A stretch of DNA of 64,000 bases from Allobosea lupini (GTDB taxonomy: Bacteria > Pseudomonadota > Alphaproteobacteria > Rhizobiales > Beijerinckiaceae): contig NZ_FOAN01000010.1 in assembly GCF_900109525.1 (NCBI RefSeq), positions 1-64,000 of the forward strand. Direction: 5' to 3'. The notes beneath the pieces were generated by a model. That model worked only from the letters and a program-made list of their open reading frames with translations. It ran no database searches and was not told where the DNA came from. Positions 27,042-35,572 of the stretch are shown here, one piece after another (positions within the stretch are counted from its first letter, which is position 1; each line of letters starts with the position of its first letter). The translations under genes and the position numbers were made by a program.

Positions 27042-29546
27042 TCAGGCCATCGCCGCCTTCACCGTCTCGACGAGCTGCTTCATCGTGAACGGCTTGGGCA
27101 GGAAGTGGAAATCCTCCCCTTCCGGCAGGTTCTTGCGGAAGGCCTCCTCGGCATAGCCGGAAACGAAGACGACCTTGGTCGTCGGGCTGCGCTTGCGCAG
27201 TTCGCCGAGCAGGGTCGGGCCGTCCATCTCGGGCATGACCACGTCGGAGATGACGAGGTCGATCTTGCCCTCGTGCTTCTGGAACTGGTCGAGCGCCTCG
27301 ACGCCCGAGGCGGCCTCGTGGACGGTGTAGCCGCGCGAGACCAGCATGCGGGCGTTGAGCGCGCGCACCGCGTCCTCGTCCTCGACCAGCAGGATGACGC
27401 CCGCGCCGGTATGGTCGGCGGCAGCCTTCTTCGGGGCTTCCCTAGCTGCGGCCTCGGCGGCGATGTCCTCTTCGGTCGGGATGTAACGCGGCAGGAAGAT
27501 GCGGAAATTGGTGCCGCGTCCGACGACGGAATCGCAGAAGACGAAGCCGCCGGTCTGCTTGACGATGCCGTAGACCATCGACAGGCCGAGGCCTGTGCCC
27601 TTGCCGACATCCTTGGTGGTGAAGAACGGCTCGAAGATCTTCTCCAGATGCTCCGGCGAGATGCCGGTGCCGCTGTCCTCCACCTCGAGCAGCACGTAAT
27701 CAGTCGCGGGGAGGGCGTCGTAGCCGAGCTCGCCGATCTCGGCCGCCGGCACGTTGCGGGTGCGGACCTGGAGCTTGCCGCCATTGGGCATGGCGTCGCG
27801 CGCGTTGACGGCGAGGTTGACCACGACCTGCTCGAGCTGGCCGAGATCGGCCTTGACCGGCCAGAGATCGCGGCCCTGGCGGACGTCGAGCGAAATCTTG
27901 TCGGCGACGACGCGCTTCAGCATCAGCGAGAGGTCGGAGAGCACGTCGCCGAGCGCCAGAACCTGCGGGCGCAGCGTCTGGCGACGCGAGAAGGCGAGCA
28001 ATTGCCGGACCAGGGAGGCCGCCCGATAGGCGTTCTGCTTGATCTGCATGATGTCCGGGAAGGACGGGTCGGTCGGCTTGTGGCTGGCGAGCAGGAATTC
28101 CGAGGCGTTGATGATGACCTGCAGCACGTTGTTGAAGTCGTGCGCGATGCCGCCGGCGAGCTGGCCGACCGCCTGCATCTTGCCGGCCTGGTCCATATTG
28201 TCCTTGAGCTTGCGCTCGGCCGTAGTCTCCAGCGCATAGACGATGGCGCGCTCGCCATCGGCGTCCTCGCTGGCCGGAACCGGCGATAGGTAGAGCCTTG
28301 CCGAGCGGCCGTCCTCGCCGGCGAGCGCCACGTCGAGCGGGGCGATCTCGCCCTTGCCGGCGAGCGCCGCGTCGAAGGCCTGAGCGAAGGCGCCGTTGCC
28401 ATTGACCAGCTCCTGGATGGTCGCTGGCTGGTTCTGGCCTTGCATCAGGCGGGCGAAGGACGCGTTCGAGCGCAGGATCGCGCCGTGGCGGTCGACGGTC
28501 GCGATCGCCATCGGCGTCGCATGGAAGAAGCGGGCGAAGCGCGCTTCGGCATCGGTGTGGCGGTCGGCCCCTGCTTCGCCGGCGGCGCGATTGAGCACGA
28601 GGGTGCGCGAGGCGCCGGCGCGCCCGTCCTGGCCGAAGGCGACCTGGTGGTGCAGCCGGACCGGTAGCGACTGGCCGTTGCGGCGGCGCAGGTCGACATC
28701 GAGCACCTCGATGCGGACATCGCCGGGCTGGCCGCGAATGGCCTGGATCAATGCTGCGGCGTTGGGCGAGGCGATATCGTCGAGCTGCAGGCCGCCGGAG
28801 CCGAAGCGGGCGAGATCATAGTCGAGCCAGCCGGCCAGCGTGGCGTTGAGGTAGGGCACTTCGCTGTCGGCGTCGATCGAGAGGAAGCCCGCCGGCGCGT
28901 GGTCGAGATAGTCGATCGCGTGCTGCAATTCCTGGAAGGCGTTTTCCTGGCGCTCGCGCTCCGGCGTGACGTCGGCGACGCTCCATTTGCAGGCCGGGCG
29001 GCCGGCGCGGGTGATCGGCGTGACGCGCACCCGGTACCAGCCGACGGCACCGCGCTCGTTCAGCGCCGGTTCGAGCCGGATCTCCTCGGAGAGGCGGCGG
29101 CCGGCGCGGGCGGCGGTGGCGAGGCGGTAGATCGCCTCGGAGACCTCGGCGCGGCCCTTGAACAAGCGCTCGACCGGGGCGATCTCGCTGGCGTTGCGAG
29201 CGCCGGCGAAGGCGAGGTAGGCCTCGTTGGCGTAGACGATGCGATTCTCACCCTCGGTGACGACGACGCCGTCCTCGGCGCTGTCGACGATCGCCTTGGT
29301 GAGGTCGTTGCGGGCCGAGCGCCCGGCGAACTGGACCAGCCCGATCGCGAAGGCGAACAGGCAGAACACCCCGACGACCGAGAGCAAGGCGAGCAGGCCG
29401 AGGATAAGCGGCTGCGCCCATTCATTGGCGATGAAGCCGAGCGCGATCGCGGCGCCGACCAGGAGGCCCGCAACCAAAAGAATGATGCCGACATGGCCGG
29501 GCCGGTCGGAGCGGTCGATCGCGCTCGGTGCCGTGCTTGCGCTCAT
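27042..29546 (-). CDS. cckA: Hybrid histidine kinase CckA
   Basis: An 834-residue hybrid kinase. Two membrane helices (residues 18-42 and 46-72) are followed by PAS-like sensor regions (about 82-195, 200-320 and 335-445). The dimerisation/phosphoacceptor helix has His469 in GGIAHDFNNVLQVI, and the ATPase domain has NLAVNARDAMPNGG, EDSGTGIS and GTGLGLSMVYGI. A receiver domain follows (715-834) with Asp768 in VISDVVMPEMDG. This architecture and the HDFNN box are those of CckA, which phosphorylates ChpT and, through it, CtrA. It lies 84 bases after flhB on the same strand, and CtrA boxes occur in the flagellar promoters of this window. The caspase-like gene is 96 bases downstream. Confidence 0.93.
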   Translation of the reverse strand: MSASTAPSAIDRSDRPGHVGIILLVAGLLVGAAIALGFIANEWAQPLILGLLALLSVVGVFCLFAFAIGLVQFAGRSARNDLTKAIVDSAEDGVVVTEGENRIVYANEAYLAFAGARNASEIAPVERLFKGRAEVSEAIYRLATAARAGRRLSEEIRLEPALNERGAVGWYRVRVTPITRAGRPACKWSVADVTPERERQENAFQELQHAIDYLDHAPAGFLSIDADSEVPYLNATLAGWLDYDLARFGSGGLQLDDIASPNAAALIQAIRGQPGDVRIEVLDVDLRRRNGQSLPVRLHHQVAFGQDGRAGASRTLVLNRAAGEAGADRHTDAEARFARFFHATPMAIATVDRHGAILRSNASFARLMQGQNQPATIQELVNGNGAFAQAFDAALAGKGEIAPLDVALAGEDGRSARLYLSPVPASEDADGERAIVYALETTAERKLKDNMDQAGKMQAVGQLAGGIAHDFNNVLQVIINASEFLLASHKPTDPSFPDIMQIKQNAYRAASLVRQLLAFSRRQTLRPQVLALGDVLSDLSLMLKRVVADKISLDVRQGRDLWPVKADLGQLEQVVVNLAVNARDAMPNGGKLQVRTRNVPAAEIGELGYDALPATDYVLLEVEDSGTGISPEHLEKIFEPFFTTKDVGKGTGLGLSMVYGIVKQTGGFVFCDSVVGRGTNFRIFLPRYIPTEEDIAAEAAAREAPKKAAADHTGAGVILLVEDEDAVRALNARMLVSRGYTVHEAASGVEALDQFQKHEGKIDLVISDVVMPEMDGPTLLGELRKRSPTTKVVFVSGYAEEAFRKNLPEGEDFHFLPKPFTMKQLVETVKAAMA

Positions 29547-29630
29547 TGCAGCGGGTCCGTTTCCTTCAGTCGCCCGTCGGTGATGGGTCGGCGCCGGGCA
29601 TAGCGTAGAGAGATGTGCCCGACCAGCGAG

Positions 29631-30698
29631 TTAGGCGCGCCGACGCTTCAGGCGCAAGACGTATCCGATCACTTCGGCCACCGCCTGGTAGTGTTCGACA
29701 GGAATTTCATCGTCGACGTCGACGGTGGCATATAGCGCGCGGGCCAGAGGCGGGTTCTCGACGATCGGGATGCGGTGCTCGCCGGCGACCTCGCGGATCT
29801 TGAGTGCGATCGCATCGACGCCCTTGGCGAGGCAGAGCGGTGCGCCCTGACCGTTCTCGTATTGCAGGGCGATGGCGTAGTGCGTCGGGTTGGTGATGAT
29901 CACCGTCGCCTTGGGGACCTGCGCCATCATGCGGGAGCGCGCGCGCTGGGCACGCAACTGCCTGAGCTTGGCCTTCACCTCCGGATTGCCTTCGGTGTTC
30001 TTGTATTCGTCCTTCAGCTCCTGCTTGGTCATGCGCTGGCGTTGGTACCAGGTGAAGCGCTGGTAGCCGAAGTCGCCGATGGCGATGACGGCGAAGATCG
30101 CGAGCACGCCGGCCATCAGCTTGATCGTCAGCACGAGCACGGCGGGCAACAGCGCGTGCACGTCCATCTGGGCAAAGCCCTGCAGACGGTCGCGCTCGCC
30201 CCAGAGCACGATCCAGACGCCGACGCCGACCACCAGGATCTTGGCGAGGCCCTTGGCGAAATTGACCCAGGCCTCCTTGCCGAAGATGCGCTTGGCGCCG
30301 GCCATCGGCGAGATCCGATCGAATTTCGGCATCATCGGCTCGGTGGTCCAGAGCGGCTTGTGCTGGATCAGGGCGCCGACGAAGGCGGCGATGAGGATAA
30401 AGCCGAGCGGCAGGGCCATGATGGCAAAGCCCGTCATCACGCCTTTGCTGGTCACGTGGAAGAGCGCGCCCGCATCGTCCGAGACCTGATGGGCGTTCAT
30501 GAGGAAAGAGCGCAGCGAGAGCGTGGCGTCCCGGGCGGAGCTGCCGGCAGCGACCAGCAGCGCCAGGGTGAAGCCGCAGAGCACGAAGAAGGTGCCGATC
30601 TCCTGGGATCTCGCGACGTCGCCCTTCTCGACGGCTTCGTCGAGCTTTCGCTGGGTCGGTTCTTCTGTGCGATCTTCGTTCTCGACGTCTCCCGCCAT
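29631..30698 (-). CDS. flhB: Flagellar export switch protein FlhB
   Basis: A 355-residue inner-membrane protein of the flagellar type III export gate. The cytoplasmic N-terminus contains EDRTEEPTQRKLDEAVEKGDVARSQEI, followed by four membrane helices. The autocleavage site is ATVIITNPTHYAIALQY (cut between Asn and Pro), which switches export from rod/hook to filament substrates. The C-terminal part (GVDAIALKIREVAGEHRIPIVENPPLARALY) is the cleaved FlhB-CC domain. It ends in a basic tail. It starts 12 bases after fliR and is the penultimate gene of the flgB-to-cckA run. Confidence 0.97.
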   Translation of the reverse strand: MAGDVENEDRTEEPTQRKLDEAVEKGDVARSQEIGTFFVLCGFTLALLVAAGSSARDATLSLRSFLMNAHQVSDDAGALFHVTSKGVMTGFAIMALPLGFILIAAFVGALIQHKPLWTTEPMMPKFDRISPMAGAKRIFGKEAWVNFAKGLAKILVVGVGVWIVLWGERDRLQGFAQMDVHALLPAVLVLTIKLMAGVLAIFAVIAIGDFGYQRFTWYQRQRMTKQELKDEYKNTEGNPEVKAKLRQLRAQRARSRMMAQVPKATVIITNPTHYAIALQYENGQGAPLCLAKGVDAIALKIREVAGEHRIPIVENPPLARALYATVDVDDEIPVEHYQAVAEVIGYVLRLKRRRA

Positions 30699-30710
30699 CG
30701 CTCTGTGTCC

Positions 30711-31469
30711 TTACAGGCCGATGAACTGGCGCAGGAAGGCGCCGAGATCGTCGAGGAAGACGCCCATCATCACCCCGACCGAGGCCAGCAGCACCAGCAT
30801 GCCGCCAAGGATCGAGGCGGGGACAGCGAGGAAGAAGACCTGGAGCTGCGGCATCAGCCGCGCCAGCACGCCGAGGCCGAGATTGAACAGCAGGCCGAAG
30901 ACGATGAACGGCGCCGAGATCTGCACCGCGATCGAAAAGCCCTGCGCCATCGCCTTGACCGCGAGCGTCATCACGTCGCCGATTTCGGGGAAGCCGCCGG
31001 GCGGCAGCAGGCGATAGCTCTCATGGATGGCGGCGAGGGCCAGATGATGCAGGTCGGCCGCCAGGATCAACGTGATGCCGAGCATCGAGAGGAAGTTGGC
31101 GAGCGAGGGGTTCTGCAGGCCGCCGGTCGGGTCGACGGTGACGGCAAAGCCGAGGCCGAGCGTCTGGGCGATGATGAAACCTGCGGTCTGGAGTGCCCCC
31201 ATCAGCAGGCGCGCGCTGGCGCCGATGACGAGCCCGACGAGGATCTCGCTGATCAAGAGCCCGCCCAGGGCCGCCGGGGTCTGGGGAATCGTGATCGTGC
31301 CGCGCGCCATCGGCAGGATCACGAGCGCGACGAAGAAGGCGAGGGCGAGCCGGCCGCGCGAGAGGATCAGGCGCTCGCCGATCCCCGGCATCAGCATGAC
31401 GAGCGTGCCGACGCGCGCGAAGACCAGCACGAACAATGCGCTGATCTCGGGCAGAACGGAGATCTGCAT
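30711..31469 (-). CDS. fliR: Flagellar export protein FliR
   Basis: A 252-residue export-gate membrane protein. The conserved start is SALFVLVFARVGTLVMLMPGIGE, then about six membrane helices with ILVGLVIGASARLLMGALQTAGFIIAQTLGLGFAVTVDPTG and a PFIVFGLLFNLGLGVLARLMPQLQVFFLAVPASILGG segment. The ATG at 31469 gives the usual length. An alternative ATG at 31550 overlaps the fliQ stop (ATGA) and would add 27 residues with no family resemblance; coupling argues for it and homology against. FliR works with FliP, FliQ and FlhB. Confidence 0.92.
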   Translation of the reverse strand: MQISVLPEISALFVLVFARVGTLVMLMPGIGERLILSRGRLALAFFVALVILPMARGTITIPQTPAALGGLLISEILVGLVIGASARLLMGALQTAGFIIAQTLGLGFAVTVDPTGGLQNPSLANFLSMLGITLILAADLHHLALAAIHESYRLLPPGGFPEIGDVMTLAVKAMAQGFSIAVQISAPFIVFGLLFNLGLGVLARLMPQLQVFFLAVPASILGGMLVLLASVGVMMGVFLDDLGAFLRQFIGL

Positions 31470-31546
31470 CGGGCGGACCCGGCTCCCGCGCCAGCAAGGC
31501 GCGCCGGCCGGACTCCACGACGAGGAGGCGCTGGCTGGCGCTGGAC

Positions 31547-31813
31547 TCATTCGCCCGTGGCGATTCGGACGGCGACCCTGCCCATATAACCCGCCAGAGC
31601 ATCGCCCATGAACGGCAAAAACAGCAGCAAGGCGGCGAAGACAGCGATGATCTTGGGGACGTAGACCAGGGTCTGCTCCTGGATCTGGGTCAGCGCCTGA
31701 ATAAGCGAGACGACGAGGCCGACCACGAGCGCGATCAGCATCAGCGGCGCGCCGGCCTTGAGGAAGACGACGATGCCGTCGCGGGCGACGTCGAGGATGG
31801 CTCCGGAGGTCAT
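31547..31813 (-). CDS. fliQ: Flagellar export protein FliQ
   Basis: An 88-residue protein with two membrane helices, the standard FliQ size. The ATG at 31813 begins MTSGAILDVARDGIVVFLKAG; a longer frame reaches 31882 but its extra residues are not FliQ-like. The helices read PLMLIALVVGLVVSLIQALTQIQEQTL and VPKIIAVFAALLLFLPFMG, carrying the conserved Q-I-Q-E-Q-T-L loop. FliQ packs around the FliP/FliR core of the export gate. The gap to fliE upstream is 40 bases. Confidence 0.96.
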   Translation of the reverse strand: MTSGAILDVARDGIVVFLKAGAPLMLIALVVGLVVSLIQALTQIQEQTLVYVPKIIAVFAALLLFLPFMGDALAGYMGRVAVRIATGE

Positions 31814-31853
31814 CAGCTTGCGTTCCGTTTTTCGCGTTCGGGGGATGGCGGCG

Positions 31854-32186
31854 TCAGACCGGCATCCGCATGATTTCCTCATAGGCGGCGATGACGCGGT
31901 CGCGTACGGCCACCAGCGTCTCGATCGCCGCCTCGCTCTCGGCCACTGCGGTGACGACGTCGACGACGTCGGAGCGGCCGGCGGCGACCTTACCGACTTG
32001 GGTATCGGCCTGGCGGGCGCTCTGCGCCGTCGAATCCAGCGCCTTGCTGACCAGCGAGGAGAAATCGGGCAGGCCGGCTCCGGCGCCGTCGAGGCCGCCG
32101 ACCGAGGCCGGCTTCTTCAACAGGGCGCTCGTGCCCATTCCCTGCATCGAGGCATAGGCGCCGGCGGCAAAGCTCGAAGTGGTCAT
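31854..32186 (-). CDS. fliE: Flagellar hook-basal body protein FliE
   Basis: A 110-residue protein linking the MS ring to the rod. The N-terminal third is Gly/Ala-rich and poorly conserved. From about residue 40 the family pattern appears: FSSLVSKALDSTAQSARQADTQVGKVAAGRSDVVDVVTAVAESEAAIETLVAVRDRVIAAYEEIMRMPV, which is two helices ending in the conserved A-Y-x-E-I-M-R-M. Length is normal. It follows flgC by 79 bases, the second-largest gap in the run after the 84-base flhB-cckA gap, and precedes fliQ by 40. Confidence 0.95.
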   Translation of the reverse strand: MTTSSFAAGAYASMQGMGTSALLKKPASVGGLDGAGAGLPDFSSLVSKALDSTAQSARQADTQVGKVAAGRSDVVDVVTAVAESEAAIETLVAVRDRVIAAYEEIMRMPV

Positions 32187-32265
32187 CGGTTTGGCTCCGC
32201 TGAGTGATTGGCGCGAACTCCTCTCGCTCGGCTGCCGTCAGCCGAACGGAAAGCGCGCTGGCGCG

Positions 32266-32676
32266 TCAGGCGCGCAGGATGTCGATGGTGCGCTGGATCA
32301 TCCGGCGCGTGGACGAGATGACGTTTAGGTTCGCCTCGTAGCTGCGCTGGGCTTCGCGCATGTCCATCGTCTCGATCAGCGAGTTGACGTTGGGCAGCTT
32401 GACCTGGCCGCTGGCGTCGGCCGCGGGGTGACCGGGATCGTATTTGCTGCGGAAGTCGCTGCGGTCGCGGCTGACGCGGCCGAGCTCGACGACCTGGGCT
32501 TCGAGCTCGCGGTCGAGCTTGCCCTGGAAGGTCACGATCTTTCGCCGATAGGGGTCGGTGCCGGCGCGCTCCGGCGACGAATCGGCGTTGGCAAGGTTCT
32601 CGGCGATGACGCGCATGCGGCCGGCCTGGCCCTTCAGGCCGGAAGCGGCGACGGCGAGACTCTTGAGCAGGTCCAT
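32266..32676 (-). CDS. flgC: Proximal rod protein FlgC
   Basis: A 136-residue rod protein. The N-terminus SLAVAASGLKGQAGRMRVIAENLANADS is the conserved FlgC/FlgB helical start (ENLANA box). The C-terminus PNVNSLIETMDMREAQRSYEANLNVISSTRRMIQRTIDIL matches the FlgC end, with E-A-Q-R-S-Y-E-A-N. It assembles beneath FlgF and FlgG in the rod after export. It starts 11 bases after flgB. Confidence 0.97.
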   Translation of the reverse strand: MDLLKSLAVAASGLKGQAGRMRVIAENLANADSSPERAGTDPYRRKIVTFQGKLDRELEAQVVELGRVSRDRSDFRSKYDPGHPAADASGQVKLPNVNSLIETMDMREAQRSYEANLNVISSTRRMIQRTIDILRA

Positions 32677-32687
32677 GATGAGGCTCC

Positions 32688-33074
32688 TTACCGGCCTTTG
32701 CCGATCGCGATCTTCATCAGCCCGAGGCTCTTGCTGTAGAGCGAGGCGGCGAGCTGATAGTCGGACTGGTTCTGCGCGACCTTCATCATCTCGTCCTCGA
32801 GATTGACGCTGTTGCCGCTCGGCGTGGTCTCGAAGCGCTTGGGATCGCGCGGGTCGAAGCCGCCGTTCTGGCCGGAAAGGCCCAGATGCTGCGGCGAGGT
32901 CTGCGCCAGCGTCACGCCGCCATTGCCGGCCGGGGACGGGGCACGCAGGTCATGCGGCTTGAAGCGCGGCGTATCGGCATTGGAGACGTTTTCGGCGAGC
33001 AGCTTCTGGCGCGCCTGGTGCCAGTGCATCCGCGTCTTCAGCGCCCCCATCAGGCCAAGGCCGTTGTTCGCCAT
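32688..33074 (-). CDS. flgB: Proximal rod protein FlgB
   Basis: A 128-residue rod protein, first of the minus-strand run flgB-flgC-fliE-fliQ-fliR-flhB-cckA. The start MANNGLGLMGALKTRMHWHQARQKLLAENVSNADTPRFKPHDL carries the N-V-S-N-A-D-T-P box, and the C-terminus has VNLEDEMMKVAQNQSDYQLAASLYSKSLGLMKIAIG. Its upstream region, shared with divergent fliO, contains an exact CtrA-type box 56-70 bases before the start codon. Confidence 0.97.
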   Translation of the reverse strand: MANNGLGLMGALKTRMHWHQARQKLLAENVSNADTPRFKPHDLRAPSPAGNGGVTLAQTSPQHLGLSGQNGGFDPRDPKRFETTPSGNSVNLEDEMMKVAQNQSDYQLAASLYSKSLGLMKIAIGKGR

Positions 33075-33129
33075 GCCGCAATCTCCCGTCGGCTCCTGCC
33101 GAAGTGGGAAATTATTGCCGGGTGCATGG

Positions 33130-33144
33130 TTAATACCGGGTTAA
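33130..33144. promoter_or_regulatory. CtrA box between flgB and fliO
   Basis: TTAA-TACCGGG-TTAA, an exact match to TTAA-N7-TTAA, in the 207-base divergent region. It lies 56 bases from the flgB start and 138 bases from fliO. CtrA controls the equivalent early flagellar operons in Caulobacter. Confidence 0.75.
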
Positions 33145-33168
33145 TTCACAGGGATCTGCACGATGGGG

Positions 33169-33183
33169 TTAACCATCCGCTAA
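33169..33183. promoter_or_regulatory. Second CtrA-like box between flgB and fliO
   Basis: TTAA, seven bases, CTAA followed by C: seven of eight positions. It lies 99 bases before fliO, better placed for that promoter than the exact box. Confidence 0.5.
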
Positions 33184-33281
33184 CCATGTTTCCCGAACTG
33201 GCGGGGCTTATGATATAGCCAGCTCCGTCTATCCGCCTGATCGCCCTTACAAAGAGCGGTCGGCGGCTGTCGCGTCGCTTC

Positions 33282-34688
33282 ATGAGGCAGACCTTGCAGA
33301 CTCTGTTTGGCTTCGAACTTTCCTCCGGCTTGCGTTGGATCATCGCCTTCGCCGTGGTGCTGCTCCTGGTCGCGCTGCTCGGCTTCTTCCTGCGGCGCAT
33401 GAGCGGTGGTCGGCTGAAGTTCAAGGGGCAGGGCGGAGGCCGCACGCGCCAGCCGCGCCTCGGCGTGGTCGACGTCTACGATCTCGACCGGCAGCGCCAG
33501 CTGATCCTGGTGCGGCGCGACAATGTCGAGCACCTCGTGATGATCGGCGGCGCCTCCGACGTGGTTGTCGAGACCAACATCGTGCGGAGCGGCGGACGCG
33601 TCGCGGCGCCCCTGCCGAGCGAAGGCCTGGCGGAACGTCCGCTGGCGTTCGAGCCCGAATCGCGCCCGCAGCCCGCCGAAGACACCCGGCCGGCGTCGCC
33701 TCCGCCGGTGACGGCTCCGGCGGTACCGGTCGATCCCGTGCCGCCGCCGCGGCCGGTCTCGCCGCCGCCCCCGGCTCCGCCGCGCGCAGTCGTCCAGCCT
33801 CCGGTTCAACCGCAGCCGCCGCGGCCGGCCCAGGCGCCAAACGCGATTCCTCCGGCCGTCGCCGCGGGCGCTGGTGCCGGAATCGGCGCGACTTTGGCGC
33901 GCGATCCCGCTCCTTCCGCCAGCGCCAGCGAGCTCGGCGACATGGCCCGCCAGCTCGAAGAAGCGCTGAAGCGTCCGTTCTCGGCGGTGCGGCCCGGCTC
34001 CACTCCTGCGCGCACCGAGCCCGAGGCGCCGCCGGCGCCCAAGCCCGTCGTGCCGCCGCCTGCTCCTCCGGTACAGCAGGCTCCCGTCAAGCCTCCGGCG
34101 CCGACACCCGGGCCGGCGCGTCCGGCACTCGACATGGAAGCCGAGCTCGAAATGGCGCTGGGGCTGAAGCCTGCGCCGGCGCGTCCGGCCGCGTCTGAGG
34201 CGCCGCTGGTCGCCCCGCCGGTCTTCGCGCCGCCGAAGCCGCCCGCTCCCGCGCCGGTGAAGCTGGACGAGAAAAAGCCTGAGCCGGCGAAGGAGCAGGT
34301 GCTGCCGGTATCGGTCTCGGAAGCGGACAAGCCCGGCAAGTTCACGCCCGTCTTCGACGACGTGCTCGGCGCGGTCGAGAACGCCGCCAAGGCCGAAGGG
34401 CAGGGCAAGAACCAGCCCAAGCCGAACGAGCAGAAGCCTGCCGAAGGCAAGCCGGCCGAGGTAAAGCCTGCGGAGTCCAAGTCGACGGAAGCCAAGTCCA
34501 CGGAAGCAAAGTCGGCGGAAACCAAGCCGGCGGATGCAAAGCCTGCCGACGCGAAGCCTGTCGAGGCCAAGCCTGCCGACGAGCCGAAGGCGGCCGCCAA
34601 GCCGCCCGAGGACGATCCGTTCTCGGTCGATGCGATCGAGGCCGAATTCGCCCGCCTGCTCGGGCGCGATCCCAAGCCGAAGGGCTGA
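33282..34688 (+). CDS. fliO: FliO-like export protein with long disordered C-terminus
   Basis: A 468-residue protein, far longer than a typical FliO (about 100-140). Residues 17-37 are one membrane helix (LRWIIAFAVVLLLVALLGFFL). The FliO core is RLGVVDVYDLDRQRQLILVRRDNVEHLVMIGGASDVVVETNI (about 59-101). The remainder is Pro/Ala-rich, with ten pentapeptide repeats near residues 385-434, then DDPFSVDAIEAEFARLLGRDPK at the very end. FliO helps assemble the FliP ring. It is followed by fliP (113 bases on) and is divergent from flgB. Confidence 0.88.
   Translation: MRQTLQTLFGFELSSGLRWIIAFAVVLLLVALLGFFLRRMSGGRLKFKGQGGGRTRQPRLGVVDVYDLDRQRQLILVRRDNVEHLVMIGGASDVVVETNIVRSGGRVAAPLPSEGLAERPLAFEPESRPQPAEDTRPASPPPVTAPAVPVDPVPPPRPVSPPPPAPPRAVVQPPVQPQPPRPAQAPNAIPPAVAAGAGAGIGATLARDPAPSASASELGDMARQLEEALKRPFSAVRPGSTPARTEPEAPPAPKPVVPPPAPPVQQAPVKPPAPTPGPARPALDMEAELEMALGLKPAPARPAASEAPLVAPPVFAPPKPPAPAPVKLDEKKPEPAKEQVLPVSVSEADKPGKFTPVFDDVLGAVENAAKAEGQGKNQPKPNEQKPAEGKPAEVKPAESKSTEAKSTEAKSAETKPADAKPADAKPVEAKPADEPKAAAKPPEDDPFSVDAIEAEFARLLGRDPKPKG
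34434..34583 (+). repeat. Ten tandem 15-base units encoding K-P/S-x-E/D-x repeats in fliO
   Basis: Ten consecutive pentapeptides of the form Lys-Pro/Ser-x-Glu/Asp-x (for example KPAEV, KSTEA, KPADA) are coded without interruption. Units vary at the DNA level, so the array is not freshly expanded, though KSTEA and KPADA occur as adjacent pairs. The segment would be a flexible, charged spacer. Confidence 0.85.
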
Positions 34689-34801
34689 GCCTGTTCCCCG
34701 GTGCGAAGGCGCCGGGGGATAGCCGCCGAAACCCTCTTCGCCCGGCAGTGAGCCTTGCTCTAGCGTTCCTCCTGCCCGCGCCGTGATTCGGGCGGGGACG
34801 G

Positions 34802-35563
34802 ATGATGGGCAGGCGGATACCCACGGGACGCAGACTGCGCTGGTTGGCGGCGTTCGCAGCCGGGCTCGGCGCGCTCGGGATCGCCGCCGTGGCGCAGGCC
34901 CAGACCCTCTCGCTCGATCTCGGCCAGGGCGGCGTCACCGAGCGGGCGCTGCAGCTGATCGCCGCGATCACGGTGCTGTCGCTGGCGCCGTCGATCCTGA
35001 TCATGGTGACCTCGTTTACCCGCATCGCCGTGGTGCTGTCGCTGTTGCGCTCGGCGCTCGGCACCCAGACCGCACCGCCCAATGCGGTGATCATCGGGCT
35101 CTCGCTGTTCCTGACCGGCTTCGTGATGGCGCCGACCCTGAAGGAGGCCTATCGCGTCGCAGGTGCGCCGCTGATCGCCGGGCAGATGCAGCCGCAGGAG
35201 GCGTTCGAGCGCGGCATCGTGCCGTTCCGCGAGTTCATGCTGAAGCATGTGCGCGAGAAGGACCTGGCGCTGTTCATGGAGATGTCGCGCGAGCCGAAGC
35301 CGGAGCGCCCGGAAGACATCCAGATCCAGGTGCTGGTGCCGGCCTTCATGATCTCGGAGCTCAGGCGCGCCTTCGAGATCGGCTTCCTGCTGTTCGTGCC
35401 CTTCCTGATCATCGACCTCGTGGTCGCGTCGATCCTGATGTCGGTCGGCATGATGATGCTGCCGCCGGTGACGGTGGCGCTGCCGTTCAAGCTGATCTTC
35501 TTCGTGCTGGTCGACGGCTGGGGACTGGTTGCCGGCTCGCTGGTGAAGAGTTACGGCAGCTGA
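34802..35563 (+). CDS. fliP: Flagellar export protein FliP
   Basis: A 253-residue export-gate protein. The first about 33 residues are a signal peptide (LRWLAAFAAGLGALGIAAVAQAQ), as usual for FliP. Then come LIAAITVLSLAPSILIMVTSFTRIAVVLSLLRSALGTQTAPPN and the conserved PAFMISELRRAFEIGFLLFVPFLIIDLVVASILMSVGMMMLPPVTVALPFKL. The last is the FliP signature. The start is either ATG at 34802 or 34805. It ends nine bases from the convergent TPR gene. Confidence 0.97.
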   Translation: MMGRRIPTGRRLRWLAAFAAGLGALGIAAVAQAQTLSLDLGQGGVTERALQLIAAITVLSLAPSILIMVTSFTRIAVVLSLLRSALGTQTAPPNAVIIGLSLFLTGFVMAPTLKEAYRVAGAPLIAGQMQPQEAFERGIVPFREFMLKHVREKDLALFMEMSREPKPERPEDIQIQVLVPAFMISELRRAFEIGFLLFVPFLIIDLVVASILMSVGMMMLPPVTVALPFKLIFFVLVDGWGLVAGSLVKSYGS

Positions 35564-35572
35564 AGCATCCGC

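Noticed and set aside
33282..34688. fliO as a TonB-like or unrelated Pro-rich protein
   Set aside because: The membrane helix, core strands and position directly before fliP fit FliO; the Pro-rich tail alone is not diagnostic.
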